Below are positions 1-8,299 of a stretch of DNA of 35,242 nt, one piece after another; the first letter of the stretch is position 1; the number at the start of each line of letters is the position of its first letter. Source of the DNA: Balneolaceae bacterium (GTDB lineage: Bacteria > Bacteroidota > Rhodothermia > Balneolales > Balneolaceae); NCBI GenBank assembly GCA_007131725.1, contig SLPZ01000062.1, forward strand, positions 1-35,242, written 5' to 3'. The position numbers and the translations under genes were made by a program. The notes below the pieces were generated by a model that saw only the letters and a program-made list of their open reading frames with translations, had not been told where the DNA came from and ran no database searches.

Positions 1-2022
1 TATGTAACCATCATCTCTTAAAACGGGAAATGTATAATTATGATCATCCAGCCATTCACGAAGTTTCTCTATATCAAAATCATTATTTATAGTTAAAATC
101 AATACATCATCATCTTCTTGATACTTCTCATGTAGTTCCTGGATATCCGGCATTTCAGCAACACATGGGCCACACCATGTCCCCCAGAAATTAATGGCTG
201 TTATTTTATCTTCAATCAAAACGGAATTGAATATTTCTCCGTCCATATTTTTCAGTTCAAAAGATGTAACATCTTCGGGATTTTCAATTTTTTCAGCTAA
301 TATCCTCTCTTTCCGAGTAGTCCGGTCTTCATCCATAACCCTATTCAGGTAATAATCGTACCCTTCAAGAGAGCCTCTCTTTTTTTTATACAGCTCACGA
401 AGTGCTTCAAAATTGGGATTTTCTCCCATACCTGAGGCGCCAACTCCCATAATGTAAAAAGCTTCGGCATTTTCATGTTGCTGCAGTTTTTCATATAATT
501 TCCCCAGCCTGTAAAGATTTTTTCTGTTTAATGGATAGAGATTGTGTGATTTTGCCAAATGCTCTTCCGATTTTTCAAGGTTACCGGCATGAAACCAAAT
601 CCAGCCAAGGGCATCATGAACCAGAGTGTAAGACATATCAAGAGCCTCTTTATAATCATTATCATTTTCGAAAGCGCCCCATTCTTTTCGACGTTCAACC
701 GATTCCTGCATTTGTTCAAATCCCTGATTTGCAATTTCAAGAGCACGGTCAATTTCACCTCCTTTTTCTGCATAAATAGCAGGTGCATCTGCGAATACTA
801 TATGTGGATTCATAGTATTGTATTCTACCATGCCTTCCAGTAACACAGAAAGTGTATCGGTATTAACTGTTTTGCTGTCTTTGTATGAATAGAATAGAGA
901 AAGATAAATTTCTCCTTTCAAAGCAGGATTATGATAGTTCTGACGGTTCAAATATCGCCAGAGCATTTCTCTGTATTCATCAATAATTTCTTCTTTGCCC
1001 TGTTCTATTTCTTTTGAATATTTTTCCCTGTAATCCCTGTGTTGTTGCACTAACACCCACTCAGCTTCCCTCGAATTAGGAAATTTTTCTACAATCTTTT
1101 CTGAATATTCATCCCTTTTGTCAATAAGATTCATAAAGTAATAATTCGTAGAAATTCTATTCAACAGGTTTGCTGTTACAGGACGTTGTTCTTTCAGAGA
1201 CTGAATATCCTGCTCAATTAAGTCTATTTTCTCTTCCCTTGATAATTCATCACTCTGCCTTACAGCATACCAATAATTGTTATGCACTTCCGGAGATGTT
1301 GAAAATGATGCAGCTTTTTGTAAATAATGAAGAGCCTTCTCATTATTCTGTTCATTGTAATGATATAATCCGGGGTAAAAATGTGCACTCAAATTATCGG
1401 GCTGAATCTTTCTGATCTCAGCAAAATAATTTAGCATGTCCTTCCTGGTAATATCCTCCCGTTCATCATTGTGCGAGTATAACAAATATCCTTTCATTTC
1501 CATCAATCTGATCGGGTTTTGAGAAGCGCTTAAATATCGATCGATTTTCTCAAATGCCTCTTCGGTTTTATCTAAACCATTAAGAACGTTAATGTGAAGT
1601 AATTGCAGTTCTGTATGATTTGGCGCCAAAATTAATCCTTGCTCCACCACCTTTAGAGACTTCTCCAGATTATTATCCCATCGGAGCGATTTAGCAAAAG
1701 CATATTTTGCCCATTCATTTTCAGGATTATTTTCATCGAGAATCGCGGCGGCTTCAACAGCTTCATCCGTTCTTTCAGAACGAGCCAAACTTGCAATATA
1801 CCAGGCATGCAGTTCAACAGATTCAGGAAATTTTTTTATCAGGTGGTCTCCCTCAATGGCACCATATTCATAATCACGCTCCAGATATATTTTTTTTACC
1901 CATTCAATTGCATCATCTGATGAGGCAAACTCATTTCTGTTTTCCAGGGTTTGTGCTAATCCAATATTTTCAATTATTAAAAGGATTATTATCGATAGAA
2001 AAGCTATTATTATTTTCTTCAT
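1..2022 (-). CDS. Exported TPR-TlpA thioredoxin-like protein (C-terminus beyond window)
   Basis: Read on the minus strand from an ATG at 2022, this frame stays open to the window edge, giving 674 residues without a stop. The first 24 residues form a signal peptide (MKKIIIAFLSIIILLII, ending near LAQT). Residues about 25-545 are helical and rich in TPR-like pairs. After about residue 555 comes an AhpC/TlpA-type domain with the redox motif WGTWCGPC at residues 613-620 (bases 163-186). The TlpA fold needs roughly 50-70 more residues, so only the end is missing. An AGGAG Shine-Dalgarno lies 7 bases before the ATG, which fixes the start. Known of the family: periplasmic thiol-disulfide exchange. 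The long TPR part suggests partner binding. The substrate is unknown. No neighbouring gene in the window shares its transcription unit. Confidence 0.85.
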   Translation of the reverse strand, partial: MKKIIIAFLSIIILLIIENIGLAQTLENRNEFASSDDAIEWVKKIYLERDYEYGAIEGDHLIKKFPESVELHAWYIASLARSERTDEAVEAAAILDENNPENEWAKYAFAKSLRWDNNLEKSLKVVEQGLILAPNHTELQLLHINVLNGLDKTEEAFEKIDRYLSASQNPIRLMEMKGYLLYSHNDEREDITRKDMLNYFAEIRKIQPDNLSAHFYPGLYHYNEQNNEKALHYLQKAASFSTSPEVHNNYWYAVRQSDELSREEKIDLIEQDIQSLKEQRPVTANLLNRISTNYYFMNLIDKRDEYSEKIVEKFPNSREAEWVLVQQHRDYREKYSKEIEQGKEEIIDEYREMLWRYLNRQNYHNPALKGEIYLSLFYSYKDSKTVNTDTLSVLLEGMVEYNTMNPHIVFADAPAIYAEKGGEIDRALEIANQGFEQMQESVERRKEWGAFENDNDYKEALDMSYTLVHDALGWIWFHAGNLEKSEEHLAKSHNLYPLNRKNLYRLGKLYEKLQQHENAEAFYIMGVGASGMGENPNFEALRELYKKKRGSLEGYDYYLNRVMDEDRTTRKERILAEKIENPEDVTSFELKNMDGEIFNSVLIEDKITAINFWGTWCGPCVAEMPDIQELHEKYQEDDDVLILTINNDFDIEKLREWLDDHNYTFPVLRDDGYI

Positions 2023-2367
2023 ACAAATCTCCTGAATTAGTTTATAATTTTTAACAATTTATTATACGCATGTTAATAAGGCAAATAACATTACACTTTT
2101 GCCTTACTTGTCACTCTTTTGAAACCTTTACGTGTTAATAGTTTAATGAAAAGAAATGATGCCTTCTCACTCAAAATCAACCCACCCCCCAGTAGTCATA
2201 AAAATTTTGTCTATGTAAATGTCGTCATGAAAGCAGATTATAAATTCACAATTAAAAACAGAACCTTCTGCTTACTTAATCTCATTAAACTATTTCAGCG
2301 GGATGAGTGTTGTTTTGATATAATTTTTTAATTGAAAGAAAGGTCAATTAACCAATCGGAGAATTTT
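2023..2367. promoter_or_regulatory. Divergent intergenic region with 9-bp inverted repeat and -10-like boxes
   Basis: This gap separates the leftward TlpA gene from a rightward small gene. It holds a perfect 9-bp inverted repeat, TAAGGCAAA (2077-2085) and TTTGCCTTA (2098-2106), with a 12-base spacer. On the minus strand a TATAAT lies at 2066-2061, so the repeat covers the expected -35 region of the tlpA promoter. On the plus strand a TATAAT occurs at 2319-2324, about 44 bases before the small gene's ATG, without a clear -35. Operator function is inference. No credible gene is seen here. Confidence 0.35.
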
Positions 2368-2607
2368 ATGAGTGCAAAACCGGAAAGGATTAAACTAAAA
2401 CTGGGACTTTCGGAAAAAACTACCAATTACTATAAATCCCTATTGAAGTGGGAAGGCGAGGGGGGTGCAACTTCATCTGATGTCGATCTCTCACAAATCG
2501 ATTTGCCAATTTCTAAAGGAGATGAGTTTAAAGTACTCAGCGGGGCTATTGCCATCGATGATGATGAAATTGTTTATATCGCAGACATTCAGAAAATATC
2601 TGATTAG
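2368..2607 (+). CDS. Small hypothetical protein (79 aa)
   Basis: I do not recognise this family. The ATG at 2368 is chosen over an upstream in-frame TTG at 2332 because a GGAG lies at the correct distance before it. The 79-residue product starts MSAKPERIKLKLGLSEKTTN. It has a basic, lysine-rich first third and an acidic second half with DDDE near residue 66 and no Cys. There is no signal peptide or membrane segment, so it should be cytosolic. It stands alone: divergent from the TlpA gene and separated from the nfnAB pair by 353 bp of repeat-like sequence. Coding is supported by the start site and compact, ordinary composition rather than by homology. Confidence 0.6.
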   Translation: MSAKPERIKLKLGLSEKTTNYYKSLLKWEGEGGATSSDVDLSQIDLPISKGDEFKVLSGAIAIDDDEIVYIADIQKISD

Positions 2608-2960
2608 TGCTTTTGATTTAAACAACCTGAGTTGTGAGCCAGAAATTGCTGTTTGAAGAGACTATGTATTTCATCAGGAAATAAGCCCTTTGAAAGAAGT
2701 TGACAAAAGGCAGTTGACAAATTTGTCTTGTGTGTTAATGCATGAAAACGCAAATCTGTCAGGTACCAAAGGCACAAGAACTAAAGGCACAAGCGGATAC
2801 ATTCGACTCCGCTCAGTACAGGCGCTTGCGCCAGTTCCAGAGTTGAAGATCCAGAAATTGCCATTCGAAAGGATTAAACGCATCACGCGACTCTGACAGG
2901 AGCTCTCTACCGTTCGCACTCTGTCAGGTCGCTGATCACATCGATATTCAGCTTATCCTG
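2608..2960. repeat. Non-coding gap with repeat-derived sequence and a terminator-like hairpin
   Basis: I see no gene here. An 11-base direct repeat, AAAGGCACAAG, occurs at 2768-2778 and 2783-2793. At 2887-2932 GCGA..CTGACAG pairs with CTGTCAG.TCGC, forming a hairpin downstream of the minus-strand nfnB-like gene. It could terminate that transcript, although it lacks a clear U-tract. CTGACAG/CTGTCAG arms recur around the hairpin at 30326-30362, so it may belong to a dispersed palindromic family. Confidence 0.4.
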
Positions 2961-4442
2961 TTAATCACTTGAAACTTTAGCCCGTTTCTCAGTCAAATAT
3001 TCATCTATTGAACGGGATGCAAGTTTTCCGTCGGAAACGGCTTCAATCACCGTTGCACCGCCTCTTGAAATATCGCCTCCGGCAAAAATTCCCTCCCGGC
3101 TTGTGGCACCCACTTCATCCACAATGATGGTTCCCCATTTGGTTGTTTTCAACCCCGGCGTGGTTTGTTGTATGATGGGATTCGGACTCTGGCCAATGGC
3201 TATCACTACCGTATCCGTCTCCACTGTGAAGTACTCACCCTCGATAGGTACAGGCCTGCGGCGTCCCTGATCATCCGGCTCCCCCAACTCCATTTTCTGT
3301 AATTTTATGGCTCTCACCCACCCATTATCATCACCAAAAATTTCTACTGGATTTGTGAGCAGGTGGAAGTGGATTCCCTCTTCTTCTGCGTGATGGATCT
3401 CTTCAATCCTGGCTGGCATCTCCTCTCGTGAGCGCCGGTAGAACAGATCCACCCTTTCGGGGCCCAGTCTTTTCGAGGTTCGTGCGGCATCCATTGCCAC
3501 ATCGCCGCCGCCCACCACCGAAACGCGCTGACCGATTTTTAGCGGAGTATCGTATTCCGGATATTTATACGCTTTCATGAGGTTCACGCGGGTCAGCAGT
3601 TCGCTGGCTGAATAGACTCCGCTCAGGTTTTCGCCCGGAATATTCATGAACCTGGGCGAGCCTGCCCCGGTGCCGATATAGACCGCTTCAAAATTCATCT
3701 CATCAAACAGTTCGTCGATAGTGAGGGTGCGGCCAATTACAACATTGGTTTTAATTTCCACACCAAGTGCTTTTACTCGGTCAACCTCGGCATCCACGAT
3801 ATGTTTAGGCAGGCGGAATTCAGGAATTCCATACTTCAGTACACCTCCGGCTTCGTGAAGTGCCTCAAATATGGTCACTTCATAACCGCGAATGGCAAGA
3901 TCTGCCGCTGCTGTCAAGCCACCCGGCCCGGCTCCCACCACGGCCACTTTCTGGCCTTTTTTCTCTTTGATTTCGGGCGGTGTAAAATTCCCGTTTTTCA
4001 GCTCATAATCCGCAACAAATCGTTCCAGCTTTCCAATGGCAAGCGGTTCGTTACGTTTACCGACAAGACACGCCTGTTCGCACAAACTTTCCTGAGGACA
4101 AACACGGCCGCAAATGGCTGGCAGATAGTTCGATTCCCGGATCTTTTTTATGGCAGAATCATAATCTTTTTGATAAATCAGCCGGATAAATCCCCGGATA
4201 TCAATATTCACCGGGCACTCTTTCATGCATACCGGGTCTTTACACTCCAGGCAGCGCAATGCTTCTTCTGCTGCAAGTTCTATGTTAAACCCATCGGATA
4301 CCTCCTCGAAATTACAAACCCTGTAATCCGGTTCTTTTTCTATGGGCTGCTGGCGGGCAATCTTCATCCGCTCCGGCGGCTTCAGGTGGATCACCCGATC
4401 ATCGGCCTTGCCATTTTTTCTTGCTCTTCTTTTTTCAGACAT
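2961..4442 (-). CDS. nfnB: NfnB/GltD-like NADPH-dependent glutamate synthase-type flavoprotein
   Basis: The 493-residue protein has the glutamate synthase small-subunit layout. An N-terminal domain holds two Cys clusters for [4Fe-4S] centres (C64, C67, C72, C76 and C111, C115, C121, C125). An FAD-binding Rossmann motif VVGAGPGGL lies at 168-176, then an NAD(P)H domain with VSVVGGGDVAMDA, and a C-terminal FAD motif ending GIFAGGDI. It overlaps the upstream nfnA-like gene by 8 bases, implying translational coupling. Known of the pair: NfnAB or SudAB complexes move electrons between NAD(H), NADP(H) and ferredoxin, and automated annotation often calls the large subunit gltA. The GltB amidotransferase subunit is not in the window, so a glutamate synthase role is less likely. 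Which reaction it performs here cannot be decided from sequence. Confidence 0.85.
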   Translation of the reverse strand: MSEKRRARKNGKADDRVIHLKPPERMKIARQQPIEKEPDYRVCNFEEVSDGFNIELAAEEALRCLECKDPVCMKECPVNIDIRGFIRLIYQKDYDSAIKKIRESNYLPAICGRVCPQESLCEQACLVGKRNEPLAIGKLERFVADYELKNGNFTPPEIKEKKGQKVAVVGAGPGGLTAAADLAIRGYEVTIFEALHEAGGVLKYGIPEFRLPKHIVDAEVDRVKALGVEIKTNVVIGRTLTIDELFDEMNFEAVYIGTGAGSPRFMNIPGENLSGVYSASELLTRVNLMKAYKYPEYDTPLKIGQRVSVVGGGDVAMDAARTSKRLGPERVDLFYRRSREEMPARIEEIHHAEEEGIHFHLLTNPVEIFGDDNGWVRAIKLQKMELGEPDDQGRRRPVPIEGEYFTVETDTVVIAIGQSPNPIIQQTTPGLKTTKWGTIIVDEVGATSREGIFAGGDISRGGATVIEAVSDGKLASRSIDEYLTEKRAKVSSD

Positions 4443-5283
4443 ATGCGCCTCTTGCTTTGCAGAATTCCCTGTATGAATCCATTGCTTTTCTCTCCTGGTC
4501 GAAATAGGTTTTGTTTCTCAGGATGAGCTCATCAAAATTCACTTTGTGGGCATCAAATTCGGGGCCGTCAACACAGGTAAATTTCAATTCATCGTCCACA
4601 ATCACCCTGCATGCCCCGCACATACCGGTGCCGTCCATCATGATCGGGTTGAGGCTTGCCAAAGTATGCACATTTGATTTTCGGGTCAGCTCAGCCACCG
4701 CTTTCATCATCGGCAGCGGACCGGTTGTATAAACACTCTGGATGGATTCATTTTCTTCAATTACCAGTCTCAGCGCATCGGTAACGAAACCTTTCAACCC
4801 ATAAGATCCGTCATCTGTGGTGATGTATAATTCATCCGTGCATTGCCTCATTTCGTCTTCAAGAATAATCATCTCTCTGTTTTTGGAGCCGATGATACCT
4901 ATCACACGATTTCCCGCTTCTTTCAGTGCCTTCGCCATCGGGTAGATGACTGCCGTGCCCACGCCTCCGCCTACACAAACCACCGTTCCCACATTATCAA
5001 CGGGAGTGGGCTCACCCAGCGGGCCAACCACATCGGTAAAACTGTCGCCAGCAACCATGTTGTTGATGATATGAGTGGTTTTACCGATAGCCTGGACAAT
5101 CAGAGTAATGGTGCCACGCTGCTCGTCAGATTCAACAATCGTCAAAGGTATGCGCTCTCCCTTTTCTGAAGGCATGACAATTACGAAGTTTCCCGGTTTT
5201 CTTTTTTTGGCTATTAATGGAGCCTCAACCTCAAGTCGGCTGATACCCGGGGCAATTTTGGTGACTGAAATTACTGAATACAT
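4435..5283 (-). CDS. nfnA: NfnA/SudB-like FAD/NAD-binding protein (sulfide/dihydroorotate dehydrogenase-like)
   Basis: The 282-residue protein belongs to the ferredoxin-NADP reductase superfamily, PyrK/DHODB branch. An FAD-binding beta-barrel contains RIPLT at residues 44-48. The NAD-binding domain has CVGGGVGTA at 103-111. A C-terminal [2Fe-2S] motif is visible as D217, C222, C225 and C237, the Asp being a plausible fourth ligand as in the Nfn small subunit. It is the first gene of a two-gene minus-strand operon, and its stop overlaps the start of the nfnB-like gene. No Shine-Dalgarno is visible before the ATG. Alternatives are a sulfide dehydrogenase or a ferredoxin:NADP oxidoreductase subunit. 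The family call is firm, the physiological role is not. Confidence 0.85.
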   Translation of the reverse strand: MYSVISVTKIAPGISRLEVEAPLIAKKRKPGNFVIVMPSEKGERIPLTIVESDEQRGTITLIVQAIGKTTHIINNMVAGDSFTDVVGPLGEPTPVDNVGTVVCVGGGVGTAVIYPMAKALKEAGNRVIGIIGSKNREMIILEDEMRQCTDELYITTDDGSYGLKGFVTDALRLVIEENESIQSVYTTGPLPMMKAVAELTRKSNVHTLASLNPIMMDGTGMCGACRVIVDDELKFTCVDGPEFDAHKVNFDELILRNKTYFDQERKAMDSYREFCKARGAYV

Positions 5284-5286
5284 GTT

Positions 5287-5306
5287 TTTAGATATATTTG
5301 TCTAAA
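5287..5306. promoter_or_regulatory. Inverted repeat directly upstream of nfnA-like gene
   Basis: TTTAGA (5287-5292) and TCTAAA (5301-5306) form a perfect 6-bp inverted repeat with an 8-base AT-rich spacer, ending 4 bases from the ATG of the leftward nfnA-like gene. It could be an operator or a 5' UTR hairpin. The rest of the gap up to the repeat at 5475 is AT-rich and shows no gene. Confidence 0.25.
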
Positions 5307-5474
5307 ATATAAATAATTTTTTTGAAGGTTTCAGGTTTTATAGCCTCAGTACAACAAAAAACGAGAAATCGCTTTCATAAATAACTCAATATGAAGTTGT
5401 TCGGGTATTTTCTATTATGCATTTTGGGTTTTAGTTCTGCATTTTAGTACATCAAACCTTCTGTCGGGTAAATA

Positions 5475-5598
5475 AGACTTCCGAAGTCTGCATAAATACT
5501 TAAAAAAGTATTGACAAATAAAATCATCCAATGTTCCATTAAAACCAATAAGACTTCGGAAGTCTTTACCAACCTGCCATTCAATAATTGATACAACA
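5475..5598 (+). repeat. REPIN/MITE-like dispersed repeat, copy 1
   Basis: Two 15-base near-palindromes face each other: AGACTTCCGAAGTCT at 5475-5489 and its exact reverse complement AGACTTCGGAAGTCT at 5551-5565. Between them is an AT-rich core containing ATAAAATCATCCAATG and ATTAAAACC. After the right palindrome comes CAACCT and a tail (5579-5598) that ends near ATACAACA. The same plan and orientation recur at 29931-30084 and 31308-31468. This copy lies 40 bases before the FtsX-like permease start. The left outer end is poorly conserved here. Confidence 0.8.
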
Positions 5599-5637
5599 AC
5601 ATCAAACCAAACGGCTGCCCCGAAAATTTTTACGAAC

Positions 5638-6855
5638 ATGTATCTGAAACTGGCATGGAGAAATATATGGAGAAACAGGCGGCGCACTCTGATTACTGTC
5701 AGCTCCATTCTGTTTGCAGTAGTTTTGTCTCTGTTCCTGGAGTCGATGAGCCGGGGTTCGTACAATCATATGATCGACATAACCGCGCAGTTTCACACCG
5801 GTTATATGCAGATACAGGATACATTATTTCGTGACGAGCCTTCTCTTGACAACTCGTTCTATAAAGATGAAGCTTTTGAAAATGAGATCTTATCCGCTCA
5901 TCCCTCCATCGAATTCATCGCTCCGCGCATAGAAACGTTTATGCTTGCCGCCGGTGATGTGCAGGCCCGGGGCGCACTTGTGATGGGAATTGACCTGGAA
6001 ATGGAACAGAGGTTGAACAGGCTGCAAGACCGCCTGGCGAACGGCCGTTTTTTTGAACCGGGTGAAGAAACCGTTGTTTTGGGATCAGGGCTTGCAAACC
6101 GGCTGAATGTTGCTGTTGGTGATACCCTGGTACTGCTTGGACAGGGGCGCTTTGGAATGAGTGCATCTGGGTTGTTTGAAGTATCCGGGCTGATGGAACA
6201 TCCTCTACGGGATATGGACAATCAGATCGTCTATTTATCACTTTCAACGGCACAAGCCCTGCTATCGGCAGAAGATTATGTGACGGGAATTCTTGTCACG
6301 CCCGATGAGATACACAACACGGATCCGGCAGCCGAATCTATACGGGGCCTTCTCGATAAGGGGCTTACCATTCTCACCTGGCCGGAACTTATGCCCGAAC
6401 TGATTCAGGGTATCGAGTTCGACAAAATCCAGATGTACCTGATGATGGGTATCCTCTATGTTGTGATCGGTTTTGGCCTGTTCGGAACCATTCTGACCAT
6501 GACTCTTGAACGGCTTAAAGAGTTCGGCCTGCTGCTTTCTGTGGGTATGCACCGGTGGCAGCTCAATGGTGTGATTTTTATGGAAACGCTGATTATTTGC
6601 CTGCTCGGTGTAATATCCGGTTCAATCGTGGGTTTTCCCGTTCTGCTCTATTTTTACCACAATCCCATTCAGCTTGGAGAAGATATAGCAGATATTATGC
6701 TCGATATGGGATTTGAGCCGATCATGCCGTTTCTTCTGCACCCGGATTTGTTCGTGTTGCAGGCTTCCATCATTTTTGGGCTGGCGTTTATCATTTCGCT
6801 TTACCCGGTTGTGAAAGTTAGCACCCTCAACATACTTGATGCATCGAAGAAATAA
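5638..6855 (+). CDS. FtsX/MacB-type ABC transporter permease (LolC/E-like)
   Basis: The 405-residue inner-membrane protein starts with the typical MYLKLAWRNIWRNRRRT segment followed by a first membrane helix (about 16-38). A long extracytoplasmic MacB-type domain follows (about 40-260), then three C-terminal helices (about 268-292, 312-337 and 372-396), the last ending in PVVKVSTLNILDAS. This is the FtsX fold of lipoprotein or export-type ABC systems. Its TAA overlaps the ATG of the next permease (TAATG), so the two are translationally coupled and probably form a heterodimer. The cognate ATPase is not adjacent on either side within the window. The substrate is unknown: lipoprotein release or efflux are both possible. 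Confidence 0.88.
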   Translation: MYLKLAWRNIWRNRRRTLITVSSILFAVVLSLFLESMSRGSYNHMIDITAQFHTGYMQIQDTLFRDEPSLDNSFYKDEAFENEILSAHPSIEFIAPRIETFMLAAGDVQARGALVMGIDLEMEQRLNRLQDRLANGRFFEPGEETVVLGSGLANRLNVAVGDTLVLLGQGRFGMSASGLFEVSGLMEHPLRDMDNQIVYLSLSTAQALLSAEDYVTGILVTPDEIHNTDPAAESIRGLLDKGLTILTWPELMPELIQGIEFDKIQMYLMMGILYVVIGFGLFGTILTMTLERLKEFGLLLSVGMHRWQLNGVIFMETLIICLLGVISGSIVGFPVLLYFYHNPIQLGEDIADIMLDMGFEPIMPFLLHPDLFVLQASIIFGLAFIISLYPVVKVSTLNILDASKK

Positions 6856-8069
6856 TGTTTTTACAAATCATCAAAATAGCGTGGCGAAATTTGTGGAGAA
6901 ATCCTGGGCGCAGCGGTGTGCTGCTTGCCGCAATCATCGCCGGAGTTTGGGCAGGGGTTACCGTTTCGGCCGTCTCAAACGGATTTATTGATCAGCGGTT
7001 TGAACGGTTGGTGAACGAAGTTTCCCACATACAGATGCATCATCCCGAATACCGGGCCGATCGCGAAACCTCCATGTTTATCCGACAGGCCGATCATATC
7101 AAACAGTTCCTCGAAATTAACGGCAGCGTTGAAACATTCAGTGCCCGTGCGCTTGCCGATGGCATCATACAATCGCCCGTTTCAAGTTCAGGGGTTATGG
7201 TTCGCGGCATTGACCCGGCCCGTGAAGATTCTGTTACAGGCATCCGGAACCTGCTGTCTGATGGCGAGTATCTTGATTCTGATGTGAGAAATCCGCTGTT
7301 GATCGGGCAAAAACTGGCTGAGAAACTCCATGCTGATGTTGGCACGCGGCTGGTCATCACTTTTCAAAACAGTGAGAACGAACTTACATCCGCGGCATTC
7401 AATGTGGCCGGGATTTACAGCACTCCCTCACCGCTGGCAGAACGACTGGTTTACACCCGTTTGGAAAACCTTCAGCCGCATCTTCACGAAACTCCCATAT
7501 ATCACGAAATTGCCATTTTGATAAAAAACGGGTTTTCTATCGAAGAGTTTGCCGAAACGCTGAATCAGACTTTCGCCGATACCGAGGCACTCACCTGGCA
7601 TGAACTTTCACCCGAATTGCGCCTCTATGCAGATATTGGAAACCAGGCCACCTATTACATCATGATTGTGATTTTGCTGGCTCTTGCATTCGGAATTCTG
7701 AACACCATGCTGATGGCCATTTTTGAACGAACCAGAGAGCTTGGCATGCTGATGGCCGTGGGCATGAATCGGATCAAAGTTTTCCTGATGATCTGTGTTG
7801 AATCTTTTTTAATAACCATGACCGGTGCTGTTTTAGGAATGGCTCTTTCGGCTTTGTTGATCCGGTATCTCTATTTAACAGGGCTGGATATGTCGGCATT
7901 CAGCGAGGGGCTTGCCGAATTTGGATACGATGCCGTGATTAACCCCTATCTGCCCGCAGAGTCATTTCTGGGCATCACATTACTTGTGGCAGTAACCGCA
8001 ATTCTTGCATCTGTGTACCCGGCTTATAAAGCCATTCGCCTGCAGCCGGCCGAAGCGGTGCGGGAGTGA
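6855..8069 (+). CDS. FtsX/MacB-type ABC transporter permease, partner subunit
   Basis: The 404-residue protein has the same architecture as its upstream partner. It begins with IIKIAWRNLWRNPGRSG, has one membrane helix (about 16-38), a periplasmic domain to about 265, then three helices (about 268-292, 314-340 and 372-394) with the family hallmark ILNTMLMAIFERTRELGMLM after the second helix. The C-terminus reads SVYPAYKAIRLQPAEAVRE, as is common for MacB/LolC/E permeases. Start and stop fit the TAATG junction, so it is the second gene of a two-gene unit. No ATP-binding subunit follows; the next 433 bp are repeat-like. Paralogy with the first permease suggests a heterodimeric channel. Confidence 0.88.
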   Translation: MFLQIIKIAWRNLWRNPGRSGVLLAAIIAGVWAGVTVSAVSNGFIDQRFERLVNEVSHIQMHHPEYRADRETSMFIRQADHIKQFLEINGSVETFSARALADGIIQSPVSSSGVMVRGIDPAREDSVTGIRNLLSDGEYLDSDVRNPLLIGQKLAEKLHADVGTRLVITFQNSENELTSAAFNVAGIYSTPSPLAERLVYTRLENLQPHLHETPIYHEIAILIKNGFSIEEFAETLNQTFADTEALTWHELSPELRLYADIGNQATYYIMIVILLALAFGILNTMLMAIFERTRELGMLMAVGMNRIKVFLMICVESFLITMTGAVLGMALSALLIRYLYLTGLDMSAFSEGLAEFGYDAVINPYLPAESFLGITLLVAVTAILASVYPAYKAIRLQPAEAVRE

Positions 8070-8150
8070 GCATCAAAGTTCTTACTTGACGTGAGTTCGT
8101 TATAAATCGTTGAATTTTGTGCATAAAGGTGTTGTAGTGCAAAAAAGCGC

Positions 8151-8299
8151 GTCATCCTGCACCTGATGCGGGATCTCCACACTTTGCATAAAGATGTCCT
8201 GGAACAACGTTCGGAGATTCCTGATCAAGTCAGAAATGACGGTTTTGGGTTGGAGATGCCAGCCTGTCCCTTTCGTGAGATCGGGGTCCGGCATGACGG
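8151..8299 (+). repeat. GTCATGCCGGAC-type dispersed repeat, copy 1 (reverse sense)
   Basis: The stretch opens with GTCATCCTGCACCTGATGCG and closes with GATCGGGGTCCGGCATGACG. Read on the minus strand it begins CCGTCATGCCGGACCCCGATC. Related copies lie at 9713-9795 (same sense) and 25782-25857 (opposite sense). Translations contain the low-value string EIPDQVRNDG, a familiar artefact of such repeats. The remainder of the 433-bp gap (8070-8502) shows no gene. Confidence 0.7.

Noticed and set aside
2119-2331. 70-residue plus-strand frame upstream of the small gene
   Set aside because: Basic, low-quality composition, no ribosome-binding site, and it occupies the promoter region of the following gene.
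3801-4526. 241-residue plus-strand frame
   Set aside because: It is antisense to the nfnB/nfnA-like genes, whose motifs are unambiguous; it has no recognisable domain.
5293-5300. TATATTTG as a promoter for the ABC permeases
   Set aside because: It matches the TAnnTTTG box but is 338 bases from the permease start, lies inside the inverted repeat before nfnA, and no -33 element is present.
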